A stretch of DNA of 64,000 nt, taken from assembly GCF_004795735.1 (NCBI RefSeq), contig NZ_CP039247.1, forward strand, positions 2,108,001 through 2,172,000. The letters are read 5' to 3'. Positions 44,864-53,705 of the stretch are shown in pieces. How positions within the stretch are numbered: the first letter of the stretch is position 1; each line of letters opens with the position of its first letter. Below the pieces are notes generated by a model. The model was not told the origin of the DNA, made no database searches, and saw only the letters and a list, made by a program, of their open reading frames with translations. A program made the translations under genes and the position numbers. This DNA comes from Corynebacterium endometrii. Lineage in GTDB: Bacteria > Actinomycetota > Actinomycetes > Mycobacteriales > Mycobacteriaceae.

Positions 44864-45580
44864 ATGCGCAGCTCAGTACGCCTCACCGCACTTGCAGCGG
44901 TTGCAAGCACCGCAATTACCCTGGCTGCTTGTTCTTCCGATGAGGCAGCAGAGGAGCCGGTATTTTCCGCTCCTTCCACCAGTGCGGCCGCCACTACTGA
45001 AGCCACCACTACTGCCTCTGAGGAAACCACCGCCGAGGAGACTGAGGAAACGGGCTCTTCCACTGAGTCCACGGACGCTGAGGAGTCCACCTCTCCTGAC
45101 GGGAAAACCCTCCGCAATGACAACGGTACTTTCCGCATCACTAAGCAAGCCCCAGGCCCAGGTGCTGTAGAGGTCATTGACGCCCGCTACCGTGACATCG
45201 ATGAAACCGGCTTTTCCGCCTTGAATGTATCTGTGGACGCCGAGGGTTTCAACGGCATCATGCAGGTTCCTTTAGGAAAAGAGATTTACCTCTGGATTGG
45301 CGCCAGCGGCCTTGGTGATCCAGAGGACTACCTCGAAGATGACTTCGCGCGCGTCACTATCACCGCGGTAGACGGTGAGGGCCAGGTAGTGCTGGACTCC
45401 GATAACGACGTGGAACTCGAATACGATTCCAGGCACCCCAGCGATTCTGAGTTCTTGGGTTACGGCATTAGAAACACCATTCTCTTCCCTTCGGCCGGTG
45501 ACTTTACTATGAGGGTTGAAATTGAGCAGCCCGGCTACGAGAAGTTCATCATCGAGCAGCCCATCAAGGTAGTTGCCTGA
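44864..45580 (+). CDS. Secreted lipoprotein, function unknown
   Basis: 238 residues from ATG 44864, with AAGGAG upstream; the longer frame starts inside the leader. Lipobox ITLAAC, lipidated Cys23. A Thr/Glu/Ser-rich low-complexity linker (about 28-85) leads to a globular beta-rich domain (about 95-238) without cysteines, ending in PIKVVA. First gene of the surface-protein region that continues to 60.4 kb. Confidence 0.8.
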   Translation: MRSSVRLTALAAVASTAITLAACSSDEAAEEPVFSAPSTSAAATTEATTTASEETTAEETEETGSSTESTDAEESTSPDGKTLRNDNGTFRITKQAPGPGAVEVIDARYRDIDETGFSALNVSVDAEGFNGIMQVPLGKEIYLWIGASGLGDPEDYLEDDFARVTITAVDGEGQVVLDSDNDVELEYDSRHPSDSEFLGYGIRNTILFPSAGDFTMRVEIEQPGYEKFIIEQPIKVVA

Positions 45581-45617
45581 TTCTTCGCGTCACTCCGGGT
45601 GGCTTAGAAACTCTCCG

Positions 45618-45662
45618 AATCCCGCATGGTGAGCAATTTTCGCTTTACGTGCGGGATTTCGC
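45618..45662 (+). terminator. Terminator after the lipoprotein gene
   Basis: 9-bp stem AATCCCGCA (45618-45626) / TGCGGGATT (45650-45658) followed by TCGCG; the T-run is weak. Confidence 0.55.
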
Positions 45663-45709
45663 GTTAACAGCGCTACACTTTTATGCGAGTAAATTGACCC
45701 CAAAACTGA

Positions 45710-47278
45710 ATGGACCCCATGAGCCCACAGGATATGACCAAAAAAGCGCTCAATCAGTTCACTGAGGACCTGATTGACCTCGGATATTCCAATATTCGCA
45801 TGATCGGTCAAGGCGGCATGGGCACGGTGTTCTATGCACGCAAGGATTCACTAGGGCGTGATACCGCAATCAAAGTGGTCTCCCCTGAGCGAGTGTCCAA
45901 CGAATACATCCTGGGCCGCTTTAACACGGAAATGCGCACCATGGCAGGGCTGGACCACCCGGCTATTGTGCCCATTTATGACGGCGGCGTGTCCCAGTCC
46001 GGCGTCCCGTACTTCGTCATGAAGTTCGTCAAGGGAACCAACCTTGAGGACATTATTTCCGCGCGCAGGTTCTCAAACCATAAGTTCAGCGTGGATGAGG
46101 TGGCCTACTACCTCCGCCCCATTGCGAGCGCCTTGGATTACCTAGCCGCCCTACCCAATCCTGTGGTTCACCGTGATATCAAGCCAGCCAATATCCTGGT
46201 CCCCGCCATGGATCCGCAGTCCGCTGCCACCCAAACGGCAAGCCCCACCCTGCTGACGGACTTTGGCGTGGCTATCAATGATGAGGCGACCCGCATGACC
46301 AGCGTGGGAATGCGCGTGGGCACAGATGCCTACCTGGCACCGGAACTCTACGTCACCAAATTCAATGCCTCCTCGTCAAAGCTGCCGGAACCAACGGCCG
46401 CCAGTGACCAGTATTCTTTGGCGCTCGTAGCCTTTGAGATGCTGACGCTGGTCAAGCTGCGCAATGTAGTCACCGACCAGCAGTGGGCCACAAACCGCCC
46501 AGTGCCCAAGGTCAAAAATGCTGACCTGAATCAGCTCAATGGCCCTCACGCCAGGGCCATTTCCAAGGTTATTTCCCGCGGGTTGCACCTCAATCCGGAA
46601 TGGCGTCACGACTCAGCCGGCCAATTCATTGATGAACTGGTTGCTGCCGCGCATTCACAGACCTCCGCCCCAGCCGCACCCCTAGCACCTGCACAGCCAA
46701 CCGCAGTTCAGGGGCCAGCGAACTTCCCGGCGGCGCAGCGCCAACCGGCGGACGAGACGCGTTTAGACCCGTCCCCCGCTCCGGCACCAAGGCCACAGCA
46801 ACCCTCAAAGTCCCGCAAGGGCCTGATAGCTGCGGCCGCCGCAGCGATAGTCCTTGCCGCTGGCGGCGCCGGTGCTTGGGCGCTGCTTTCTGGGGGCAAA
46901 GCCTGGGAGGGAGCTAACGCAGATCTTGCTCAAGCCTTCCCCAAGGTAATTAGTGAGGCCAACGGTGGTACCGGATTCGACGGGCTGGAGTGCGGTGACC
47001 GCGCTCCAGAGGCCGGCCAGAAGGCTAAAATTTCCTGTTCAGGTGACAACCTGACCGTGGTCGCCGCCGATTACGGTGACGCCGGTGCGCGTGACGCAAT
47101 CAGGCCTTCGGAGGGGTTGCAAGAGCTTACCGCGGAAAACTGCTCCGTGAGCGTGGCTCAACTTCCCGGAGATAGGCCAACGTACGGCGTCTATCCGAAC
47201 GGCAACCTAGACCGCTACGCATTCATCCTGACCGGCCCGGAGGCCGAATCCAGTATGTACAATCTTCCTGTGTGCTAA
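45710..47278 (+). CDS. Transmembrane Ser/Thr protein kinase with four-cysteine sensor domain
   Basis: 522 residues. A eukaryote-like kinase domain (about 25-315) has the glycine loop GQGGMGTV (about 33), the VAIK-equivalent AIKVVS, catalytic VHRDIKPANIL (about 152-162) and DFGVA (about 183). All catalytic residues are present. A Pro/Ala/Gln-rich juxtamembrane linker (about 320-370) and one membrane helix (about 372-393) precede a small outside domain with four Cys, ending exactly on the last Cys. It has no PASTA repeats, so it is not PknB. The outside domain recurs in the predicted pseudokinase at 48299. The second ATG (45719) is an alternative start. Confidence 0.9.
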   Translation: MDPMSPQDMTKKALNQFTEDLIDLGYSNIRMIGQGGMGTVFYARKDSLGRDTAIKVVSPERVSNEYILGRFNTEMRTMAGLDHPAIVPIYDGGVSQSGVPYFVMKFVKGTNLEDIISARRFSNHKFSVDEVAYYLRPIASALDYLAALPNPVVHRDIKPANILVPAMDPQSAATQTASPTLLTDFGVAINDEATRMTSVGMRVGTDAYLAPELYVTKFNASSSKLPEPTAASDQYSLALVAFEMLTLVKLRNVVTDQQWATNRPVPKVKNADLNQLNGPHARAISKVISRGLHLNPEWRHDSAGQFIDELVAAAHSQTSAPAAPLAPAQPTAVQGPANFPAAQRQPADETRLDPSPAPAPRPQQPSKSRKGLIAAAAAAIVLAAGGAGAWALLSGGKAWEGANADLAQAFPKVISEANGGTGFDGLECGDRAPEAGQKAKISCSGDNLTVVAADYGDAGARDAIRPSEGLQELTAENCSVSVAQLPGDRPTYGVYPNGNLDRYAFILTGPEAESSMYNLPVC

Positions 47279-48153
47279 CGCTGGGGGATAAACACCATGA
47301 AGTAGCCAGCGTCCGAGCTGCACCCCAAACGCTGGGTTTCGGATTCTGGCCACCCCTCAAGGCGGTGGTAGCGGCAGTTCCATCCATCGATGTCAGCGGC
47401 ACCACGGTCTGAATACGCGTCAGATTCCTTGTAGCTAGCTAGCACCGCTTTAGCGGTGTCACAGTTAGTCCCGTCCTCAACCGAGTAGATGTAGCCACGG
47501 TCGCCGCCTGGGTGAATGTATTCTCCACAGACCACACCAACGTCAGCGTTGCCATTAGCATCCTTTGTTGGAGGGAATGTATCGGAGAAGTATTCGCCAC
47601 CGTCGTAGGTGAAATAGTGCCCGTCATAGTTCACCGTGACTTTGGTATCTGATTCCGCCTCCACTAGCACATCGCCGAGTTCCACGGACTCCCCGCCCTT
47701 CAGCTCGACCATTGGGATGGTTTCTCCACCGTAACGGACGAGTGGACTAAACCCTTCTCCGCTTTCGTAACCTACTGAATTGGAGCGGAAATCACGGCCC
47801 CCTACTTCAGGCATGAGTGGCGGGTCATTGAACTCGAAGTCGCAGCTGATATAGGCACCATCGTCAGTCTTTTCTGGCTGAATGAGGCATTCAATTCCAG
47901 CTGATTTCACGCCGTAGGATTCAATGTCGGCATCTTCCACGGCAAAGTCTTCAGGATCACGGCCGTCTTTAGCCTTAGTAGATTGGGACGCTTTTGGGCC
48001 CGTGGACTCCGCGGTGGAAGTTTCTCCACTGTTAATCGTGGTAAATGGCGCAGCAAGGCTGCTGGAATCCTCTGATTTATCCAACATGCTGCAGCTGGAG
48101 ACAACCATCGCGCCAGCAAGAATAGGAACTAAGGACGCACGACTAAAAAGCAT
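47275..48153 (-). CDS. Secreted lipoprotein, function unknown
   Basis: 292 residues. Signal peptide with MVVSSC, lipidated Cys21. A Ser/Thr/Lys linker (about 28-65) precedes a domain of about 220 residues with six Cys (probable disulfides) and a C-terminal WNCRYHRLEG...QRLGCSSDAGYFMVF section. It is convergent with the kinase gene, overlapping its end by four bases, and divergent from the pseudokinase gene, so it sits inside that locus. No family recognised. Confidence 0.8.
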   Translation of the reverse strand: MLFSRASLVPILAGAMVVSSCSMLDKSEDSSSLAAPFTTINSGETSTAESTGPKASQSTKAKDGRDPEDFAVEDADIESYGVKSAGIECLIQPEKTDDGAYISCDFEFNDPPLMPEVGGRDFRSNSVGYESGEGFSPLVRYGGETIPMVELKGGESVELGDVLVEAESDTKVTVNYDGHYFTYDGGEYFSDTFPPTKDANGNADVGVVCGEYIHPGGDRGYIYSVEDGTNCDTAKAVLASYKESDAYSDRGAADIDGWNCRYHRLEGWPESETQRLGCSSDAGYFMVFIPQR

Positions 48154-48298
48154 ATTTAGATGATCTCATAGAAGCCGGCCCTAGATAATCAAAATGAGGA
48201 TCATTCCCCGTCTTCCAGTCGTGACTGTTACTACCAATTAGACTGCAGGTCTTAGAATTGTTTATGTATCCAGAAGGTAGCGAAAGAAAGCCGAGCCC

Positions 48299-50104
48299 GT
48301 GTCTGTATTCCCTCAGTATTTCGAGTCAGCTAAATCCCTTAAATTACTGACTGTACTCAACCGGACTGGATTGTCTACCATTTTCGTGGTTGAGAATCAG
48401 TGGACGGGCAAGCAGCTATTTCTCGAGTTGTTTGCCCCTGGTGCCATTACGGACGCAGAGGCCACCGCGGATGAGCTTTCCGGGCTGAAGCACCCATCCA
48501 TCGCCGCGTACCAGTCTTCAGGTGTAAGCCCCGAGGGCCAATTCTATGTGCTACGCGAGGCTGCGCCCGGCCAGGTACTCGAGCCTTTTTTCAATTCCCC
48601 CGCCCCGTGGAACCAGCCACTGCCTCCCCACTCCGCGCATTCCGTGCTAAACAACCTGGCGGACGCGGTCAATTACCTGGATAAGCATGGTCACGGCTAC
48701 GCCGTAGAAAACGCGTTAAATCCTGCCCAGGTTGCGCTCTCTAGCGACATGGCTAGCGCCCAGATAATCTCTATTACTCCATCCGAGTTGTCCACACAGT
48801 CCGCGGCCCCAGCAGACGTTTTTGGTTTTATTGCGTCTAAGCTAGCCCCCGACTTTGATGCCAAGGCCGCCCTGTCAGAAAAGGTCCAGGCATCTAAGCC
48901 TGCGCCCGGCGAGCAGGATTACGTTTTTACCTCCGAGGATGCCACCGAACTGTGGACCCCAGAGGATTCCGATGAAGTAGATAGCCCGAGCCCCGAGACC
49001 ACCGATGCAATCGGCGCTGCGGTTGCTACGTCTGAGGATCCAACCGAGGCGTGGGGTCCTGAAGATGAAATGGAAAACACCACGGAGATTCCTCTCGTCG
49101 GAGACGCCGCTCCCGAGGAGGACGATAATAAGGATGAATCCCACGTCCCAGGCGTGGGTGCTGCCGCGGGCCTTGCGGGCGCGGCCAGTGCCGGCGTGGG
49201 AGTCGGTGCTGGCGCTGCGGCAGTGTCCGGTAAGGACACCACCGGGGTAAAGCAGGAGGCCAAGGAAGCGTCCGATGTAGCTAAGTCGCCGGCAACCGGG
49301 CCGAATAGCGAGGACGCTACCGATGCCTTCCTGGAGAAATCAGGAGAGAAAAACCCGTATAACACCACAGATCTTCGCAATGCCTGGGCAACCCCAGAAG
49401 ATGCTGATCCAAATTCCAGCGCTTTCCCCGACCACAATCCCTCCTCGGAGGCCACAACGGTAATCCCGCAGTCCCGGCAATCCGAACAATACCCACCGCA
49501 GCAGTATCCGCAGCAGCAATACCTACAGCAGCAGTATGAACCGCAAGCCCCACAGGCTTACGCCCCGCTTAGCTATGAGCCCCAGGGCTATGAACCTCAG
49601 GACTCCGAGCCTGTAAAGCCAAAGAAAAAGGGCAATAAGGGACTCATCATCACCTGCGTTGTACTTTTGCTCGCTGCGGCCGGCATCGCTGGGGGCACGT
49701 TCTGGTACACCAGCCAATATCCTTCATGGAATAGCAATGAGACCAGCCTGGCTAATGCATATAGCGGTCTCGTGAGCGAGCGCGAAAACCAAGAGGGCGC
49801 GCTAGGCACCGCGTGCACCTCCCGCCAAGTTAGGCCAGGCCAGCTTGCATTAATCGAGTGCCGAGGCGACAAGGTTAACTACTCTGTTGCATACTTCTCC
49901 AGCGTCGAGGAGAAGGAAAAGGCTTTACCTGACGTTGAAAAGGTTGAGCTGTCCGATGGCGGATGCACGATAGAAAGCTACGAACAGGCCAACGCTAATG
50001 AGCCAACCTTTCACATGACAGCCCCGGGCACCCAATCCGCTTTCATTGTCTGGGGTCCGGATGCAGAAAGCTCCCGCCTGCAGCTCCCGCTTTGCGCGCA
50101 GTAG
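48299..50104 (+). CDS. Predicted transmembrane pseudokinase
   Basis: 601 residues from GTG 48299 (GAAAGAAAG upstream). The N-terminal 190 residues follow a kinase outline (GLSTIFVVENQWTGKQLFLE; GVSPEGQFYVLREAAPGQVL; HSVLNNLADAVNYLDKHGHG), but HRDxKPxN is replaced by GYAVENALNPAQV and there is no DFG, so catalysis is not expected. A long acidic linker follows with three SED-(A/P)-T-(E/D) units, one Gly/Ala-rich block (about 285-310) and a Gln/Tyr/Pro-rich block (about 395-440). One membrane helix (about 447-470) leads to an outside four-Cys domain like that of the kinase at 45710. Partner or substrate of that kinase is inference. Confidence 0.75.
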   Translation: MSVFPQYFESAKSLKLLTVLNRTGLSTIFVVENQWTGKQLFLELFAPGAITDAEATADELSGLKHPSIAAYQSSGVSPEGQFYVLREAAPGQVLEPFFNSPAPWNQPLPPHSAHSVLNNLADAVNYLDKHGHGYAVENALNPAQVALSSDMASAQIISITPSELSTQSAAPADVFGFIASKLAPDFDAKAALSEKVQASKPAPGEQDYVFTSEDATELWTPEDSDEVDSPSPETTDAIGAAVATSEDPTEAWGPEDEMENTTEIPLVGDAAPEEDDNKDESHVPGVGAAAGLAGAASAGVGVGAGAAAVSGKDTTGVKQEAKEASDVAKSPATGPNSEDATDAFLEKSGEKNPYNTTDLRNAWATPEDADPNSSAFPDHNPSSEATTVIPQSRQSEQYPPQQYPQQQYLQQQYEPQAPQAYAPLSYEPQGYEPQDSEPVKPKKKGNKGLIITCVVLLLAAAGIAGGTFWYTSQYPSWNSNETSLANAYSGLVSERENQEGALGTACTSRQVRPGQLALIECRGDKVNYSVAYFSSVEEKEKALPDVEKVELSDGGCTIESYEQANANEPTFHMTAPGTQSAFIVWGPDAESSRLQLPLCAQ

Positions 50105-50205
50105 TTTACGGGTTCGCCCCGGAGACGGCTTAGCGTGAGACTAGGGAATCCCGCGGCGGCACCCCGCGCGTGCTCAAAGATGACACACCCTACTTCAGCC
50201 CCCTG

Positions 50206-50238
50206 CTAAATCAGTGGGTTTTATTCCCCACTGATTAG
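50206..50238 (+). terminator. Hairpin after the pseudokinase gene
   Basis: Stem CTAAATCAGTGGG / CCCACTGATTAG with one bulged A and a T-rich loop. No T-run follows. Confidence 0.4.
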
Positions 50239-50320
50239 GCGAATATCGGACCATTGCTTGATAATTTAAGTATTAGTTCAATAGTGCGATGGTCTTAACA
50301 AGTAAGAAATGGAGAAGCTC

Positions 50321-51586
50321 GTGAGCAAGAGCTACGACTGGGGCGCCACCAATTCCCCGGAGCCGGTGAACCCACCTACCTCGCAGTTCCCCGCCCAGGG
50401 AGTTGCCGATCAGTCTGCCGAATTTGAAACGCAGTACGCAAGCGCTAACAATTCACAGCCCGCGACTAAGAAGAGCGGCATTGGAAAAAAGGTCGGCATA
50501 GGCGCGCTAGCCTTGGCGCTGATCGCCGGTGCAGGTGTGGGCGGTTTCCAGGCCTACAAGAACATGCAGAATCCTGAGCCAAACCCTGCAGGTGTATCCG
50601 ACGAAGTGGCTATGGATTTTGCGCGCGGCGACATCGAGGATTGCGAAGCGATTCCTGCTGAAGTCTTTACTTCAGTGGGCATTAAGGATTACTCGCTGAA
50701 CGCGGAATCTGGCAATTGCGGGGGCACAGTCATGTCCGCCGACGGAAAAACTGAAGCTCAGGTAACTGTCAAAATCAGTTCGGGGGCTTGGGAGGCCGAG
50801 GCTTCCCCCGTTGAGGGCTGGAGTGAAGCAGTCCTCAACGATATGCCTGGCGATTCTTCCATGGAAGATGTCATTTCACTGATCAATGACGGCTCCGGGT
50901 ATTCTGAACGCAGCCAGCCGTCTTGCCTCTTGAATGGTACTGAACGCGAAACTTCCGCGGTGTTTTTAGAAGCCCCAACCTGCGGCGTGCTCTATCCACT
51001 GGCTCACCAGATCAACAATCTGTACGAGCAGAATAAATACCTAACTCAGAAGACTGATTTCTTCGAGCTTAAGGAGCAGCCAACTTATACGCCGGTCGAG
51101 GTAGCAACTCTCCAAGTTCCAAAGTTCGAGGGCTTTAACGAGGCTTTCGACGCTGCCCCAGAATTCGGCACCGAAGTTACCTCCCTGCAGGAGCAATTCA
51201 ACGACTCGAAGTTCGTTGTTGATGGTGCCGAAGAAGTTGGGGATGGCTACTACTGCTTCCCTGTGACGTTTACCTTGGGCCCGGAGAAGGACGAAGACTC
51301 TGACACCTTCGCGCTGCCTCGGCTATATGTGATTTCCCAATACGGCGGGTTCGAACATATAAATGATAGGGCGGGCTGGACGTCAGTGAAGGTTGGCGAG
51401 TCTGAAGAATATGAGTACTGCGGTTCCCTCCCGGTTGAGCTTATTCCAGGCCAAACGGAAACCAAGTACCTGGTCGTCTACAGTGACTTCAACGACTCCG
51501 GCGAAGCGGTATTCGATACGGACGGCGAGCTCAACACCATTGGCAAATTTACCGTAGGCGAACCAGCAGAGGGAGAGTCTGCCTAG
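50321..51586 (+). CDS. Single-pass membrane protein, paralogue 1
   Basis: 421 residues from GTG 50321 (VSKSYDWG), chosen because the neighbouring paralogue starts identically (VSDSYNWG) and GGAG precedes it; the ATG 12 bases earlier is the alternative. Short Pro/Gln cytosolic segment (1-55), basic KKSGIGKKVGIG, one membrane helix (about 57-78), then about 340 residues outside with six to eight Cys, acidic. Conserved with paralogue 2: VSDEVAMDF, DCEAIPAEVF, CLLNGTERE and TDFFELKEQPTY. No known domain recognised. Confidence 0.8.
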   Translation: MSKSYDWGATNSPEPVNPPTSQFPAQGVADQSAEFETQYASANNSQPATKKSGIGKKVGIGALALALIAGAGVGGFQAYKNMQNPEPNPAGVSDEVAMDFARGDIEDCEAIPAEVFTSVGIKDYSLNAESGNCGGTVMSADGKTEAQVTVKISSGAWEAEASPVEGWSEAVLNDMPGDSSMEDVISLINDGSGYSERSQPSCLLNGTERETSAVFLEAPTCGVLYPLAHQINNLYEQNKYLTQKTDFFELKEQPTYTPVEVATLQVPKFEGFNEAFDAAPEFGTEVTSLQEQFNDSKFVVDGAEEVGDGYYCFPVTFTLGPEKDEDSDTFALPRLYVISQYGGFEHINDRAGWTSVKVGESEEYEYCGSLPVELIPGQTETKYLVVYSDFNDSGEAVFDTDGELNTIGKFTVGEPAEGESA

Positions 51587-51905
51587 CTCTCCTTCACGTT
51601 ACAGCGCGAGACTCACGGCGACCCGAATCGGGATCAGCGTATTCCCGGTGCACCTACTTCCCGGCCACTTGGCCCGGAACAGGGGGCACCGGGATTGGTG
51701 ATTATTGAGAACTCATGCTGTGAATAACAATGCCGCCTGCCCCAAATCTGGGGAGTAATCTCCAATTCCCACTTTCGTTATTAATGCAGCGCCTAGCATT
51801 CCTATGTACGCATACCGCATAGGCACTCACATCGGGAGAGAATTCCTTTCGCCCGCACCGTGACTTTACGTCTTTTTACATACAGTTTCCGCAAGGAGTT
51901 TCATC
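51587..51905 (+). promoter_or_regulatory. Intergenic region between the two paralogues
   Basis: 319 bases. A hairpin with 9-bp stem TCCCGGTGC (51643-51651) / GCACCGGGA (51686-51694) followed by TTGG probably ends paralogue 1. The remainder is AT-richer and leads to AAGGAG just before the GTG at 51906. Nothing else was seen. Confidence 0.5.
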
Positions 51906-53144
51906 GTGAGCGATTCTTATAACTGGGGCCTACCACAGCAGCCTCAAAAGGCTCCACAACAGCAGCCGCAACCTAATCAGACGGCGAGAACTGCCTCGCC
52001 TACTCCTCAGCCTTCCGGTAACTCCGGACTAGCTAAGAAGGTTGGCATTGGCGCAGTAGCCGTGGTGGCCGTTGCAGCCCTAGGCGTTGGTGGCTTCCAG
52101 GTCTATAAATCAACGCAAGTCGGTGCGCCTAACCCACTAGGCATCACGGATGAGGTGGCTGAAGACCTAGTGCGCAGCGAGTTTGATGATTGCATGCTAA
52201 CCCCAGAGCTCATCCAAGCAGCCGGAATTAAGGAGCTGAAGCAATCCGAAGATGATGACAACACCTGCGTTGGCTACTTCGAGGGGCCAAATGGCAACAA
52301 TAACGTTGAAGTAAGAATCAGGGTCCAACAATCCAGTTCCGGTGAAGCGGGCCGTTCCGATATAGAGGGGTGGAAAGAATACAGCTCTGCCCCTGACTCT
52401 CAGCAAGAAGAGTTAAATTTCGTTAATTTTGTTAACTCCTTGGAGGGTGAGGTACCAGACTCCAGCGGCCATGTAAACTATTGCCGACTCGAGGGTGACG
52501 AGCGAGAGATTGAAGGTGTGCACCTGATTGGTCCCACGTGTGATTCCCTCGCACCGCTGGCAAATCAGATCATGAATGTAGTTAAGCAGGATATCTACAA
52601 CAGCACTGACACCGATTTCTTTGAGATCAAGGACAAACCAACCTACGTGGAAACCCAGCCAACCACTACCGTTGATGTCGCCCTGCCTGGCTTCTACGAA
52701 GCGTATGACAATGCCCCTGAATCAGGTTCGGAGGTAGAGATTCTGGAAAGGTATTTTGAGGGCTCCACGCTGACTGTCACCGCCCCATATGCAAGCACTG
52801 AGCACGCTTATGACGTCTGCATGGACGCGGTATATACGCTTGGCACTAAGACAGACCCCGACCGGAGTGGCTATGATCTTCCTTCCATCCAGATGATTGC
52901 TTCCGACGGATCCGTATCGACAATGCTTATAGATTTTAAAGATTACGGCGACCACAGACTTTCCGCAGGCGACTCTATTGATCTCGCGTACTGCAGTACC
53001 GAATCGAACGACGACTACGTCGCGGTATTCTCAGACGAAAACCAAGACGAATACTACAGAGAGCTTCGTTATAGTCGCGAAGGAGTTCCAAATACGATTG
53101 CCAAATGGTCTCGAATTCAAGAGGAGGAGTCAGAGTCCGCCTAA
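51906..53144 (+). CDS. Single-pass membrane protein, paralogue 2
   Basis: 412 residues from GTG 51906. Same plan as paralogue 1: Gln/Pro-rich cytosolic segment, KKVGIGAVAVVAVAALGVGG membrane helix (about 45-66), outside domain with matching blocks (ITDEVAEDL, DCMLTPELI, CRLEGDERE, TDFFEIKDKPTY). Overall similarity is moderate, so the duplication is old. Its position beside the kinase and pseudokinase suggests a shared envelope role, unproven. Confidence 0.8.
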   Translation: MSDSYNWGLPQQPQKAPQQQPQPNQTARTASPTPQPSGNSGLAKKVGIGAVAVVAVAALGVGGFQVYKSTQVGAPNPLGITDEVAEDLVRSEFDDCMLTPELIQAAGIKELKQSEDDDNTCVGYFEGPNGNNNVEVRIRVQQSSSGEAGRSDIEGWKEYSSAPDSQQEELNFVNFVNSLEGEVPDSSGHVNYCRLEGDEREIEGVHLIGPTCDSLAPLANQIMNVVKQDIYNSTDTDFFEIKDKPTYVETQPTTTVDVALPGFYEAYDNAPESGSEVEILERYFEGSTLTVTAPYASTEHAYDVCMDAVYTLGTKTDPDRSGYDLPSIQMIASDGSVSTMLIDFKDYGDHRLSAGDSIDLAYCSTESNDDYVAVFSDENQDEYYRELRYSREGVPNTIAKWSRIQEEESESA

Positions 53145-53542
53145 ACTAGGGCTCTAGCCAGACCCCTCTAGCGCGCAATTACGATTGACGGTTGGAGCAA
53201 ATTGCGGCCATGCACGGGCGCCTAGTTGACCTTTGTCAGCTAGGCGTCCTTAGCTTTTCGTAGATGACTAAAGACTCCCTTCTGGCCAGCCCCCGGATAT
53301 GGACCGGGCAAAGCCAATCAATCAACTAAAGGCACCGCTCTTAGACCATCCCTTTAACCCCACAAAAAGGGGCCACGAAAGGGCTAGAGTCTGCGAGCGA
53401 GTCCTAGCGGAGGACCGGCAATCACCGCTAGTCATGCGAGGCAGTCCAACGCGAAGGTAGCTAACACCTGGGATGATAGCTACTACTTAGTATGCACAGC
53501 AGCCGCAATTGCTTAAGATTAATCCGATTGGCGTATCGGGGG
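53145..53542. other. Intergenic region between paralogue 2 and IS21 element 2
   Basis: 398 bases. Only a terminator (53219-53258) is clear. The rest has short dyads, such as CCCC...GGGG around 53355, but no ORF with a ribosome site and no RNA I recognise. Confidence 0.5.
53219..53258 (+). terminator. Terminator of paralogue 2
   Basis: 12-bp stem with one G-U (CGCCTAGTTGAC / GTCAGCTAGGCG), loop CTTT, followed by TCCTTAGCTTTT. Confidence 0.8.
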
Positions 53543-53705
53543 CTCGGATGCCGAATCGGGGTAGTTGGTACCGCGATTCCGCGTAGTTGGTACTGGTCTT
53601 TCCGGAAAGGCGGTACTAGGGCAGGGAAATGAGTGATGTTTAACAGTGGCGGCATTGCAATCCTGTGATGCCGTGACTGGTTACTCATTTCGAAGGAGGG
53701 CCGTT

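Noticed and set aside
53260-53540. Possible structured RNA in the gap before IS21 element 2
   Set aside because: Only short isolated dyads, and no tRNA T-loop or riboswitch core that I recognise.
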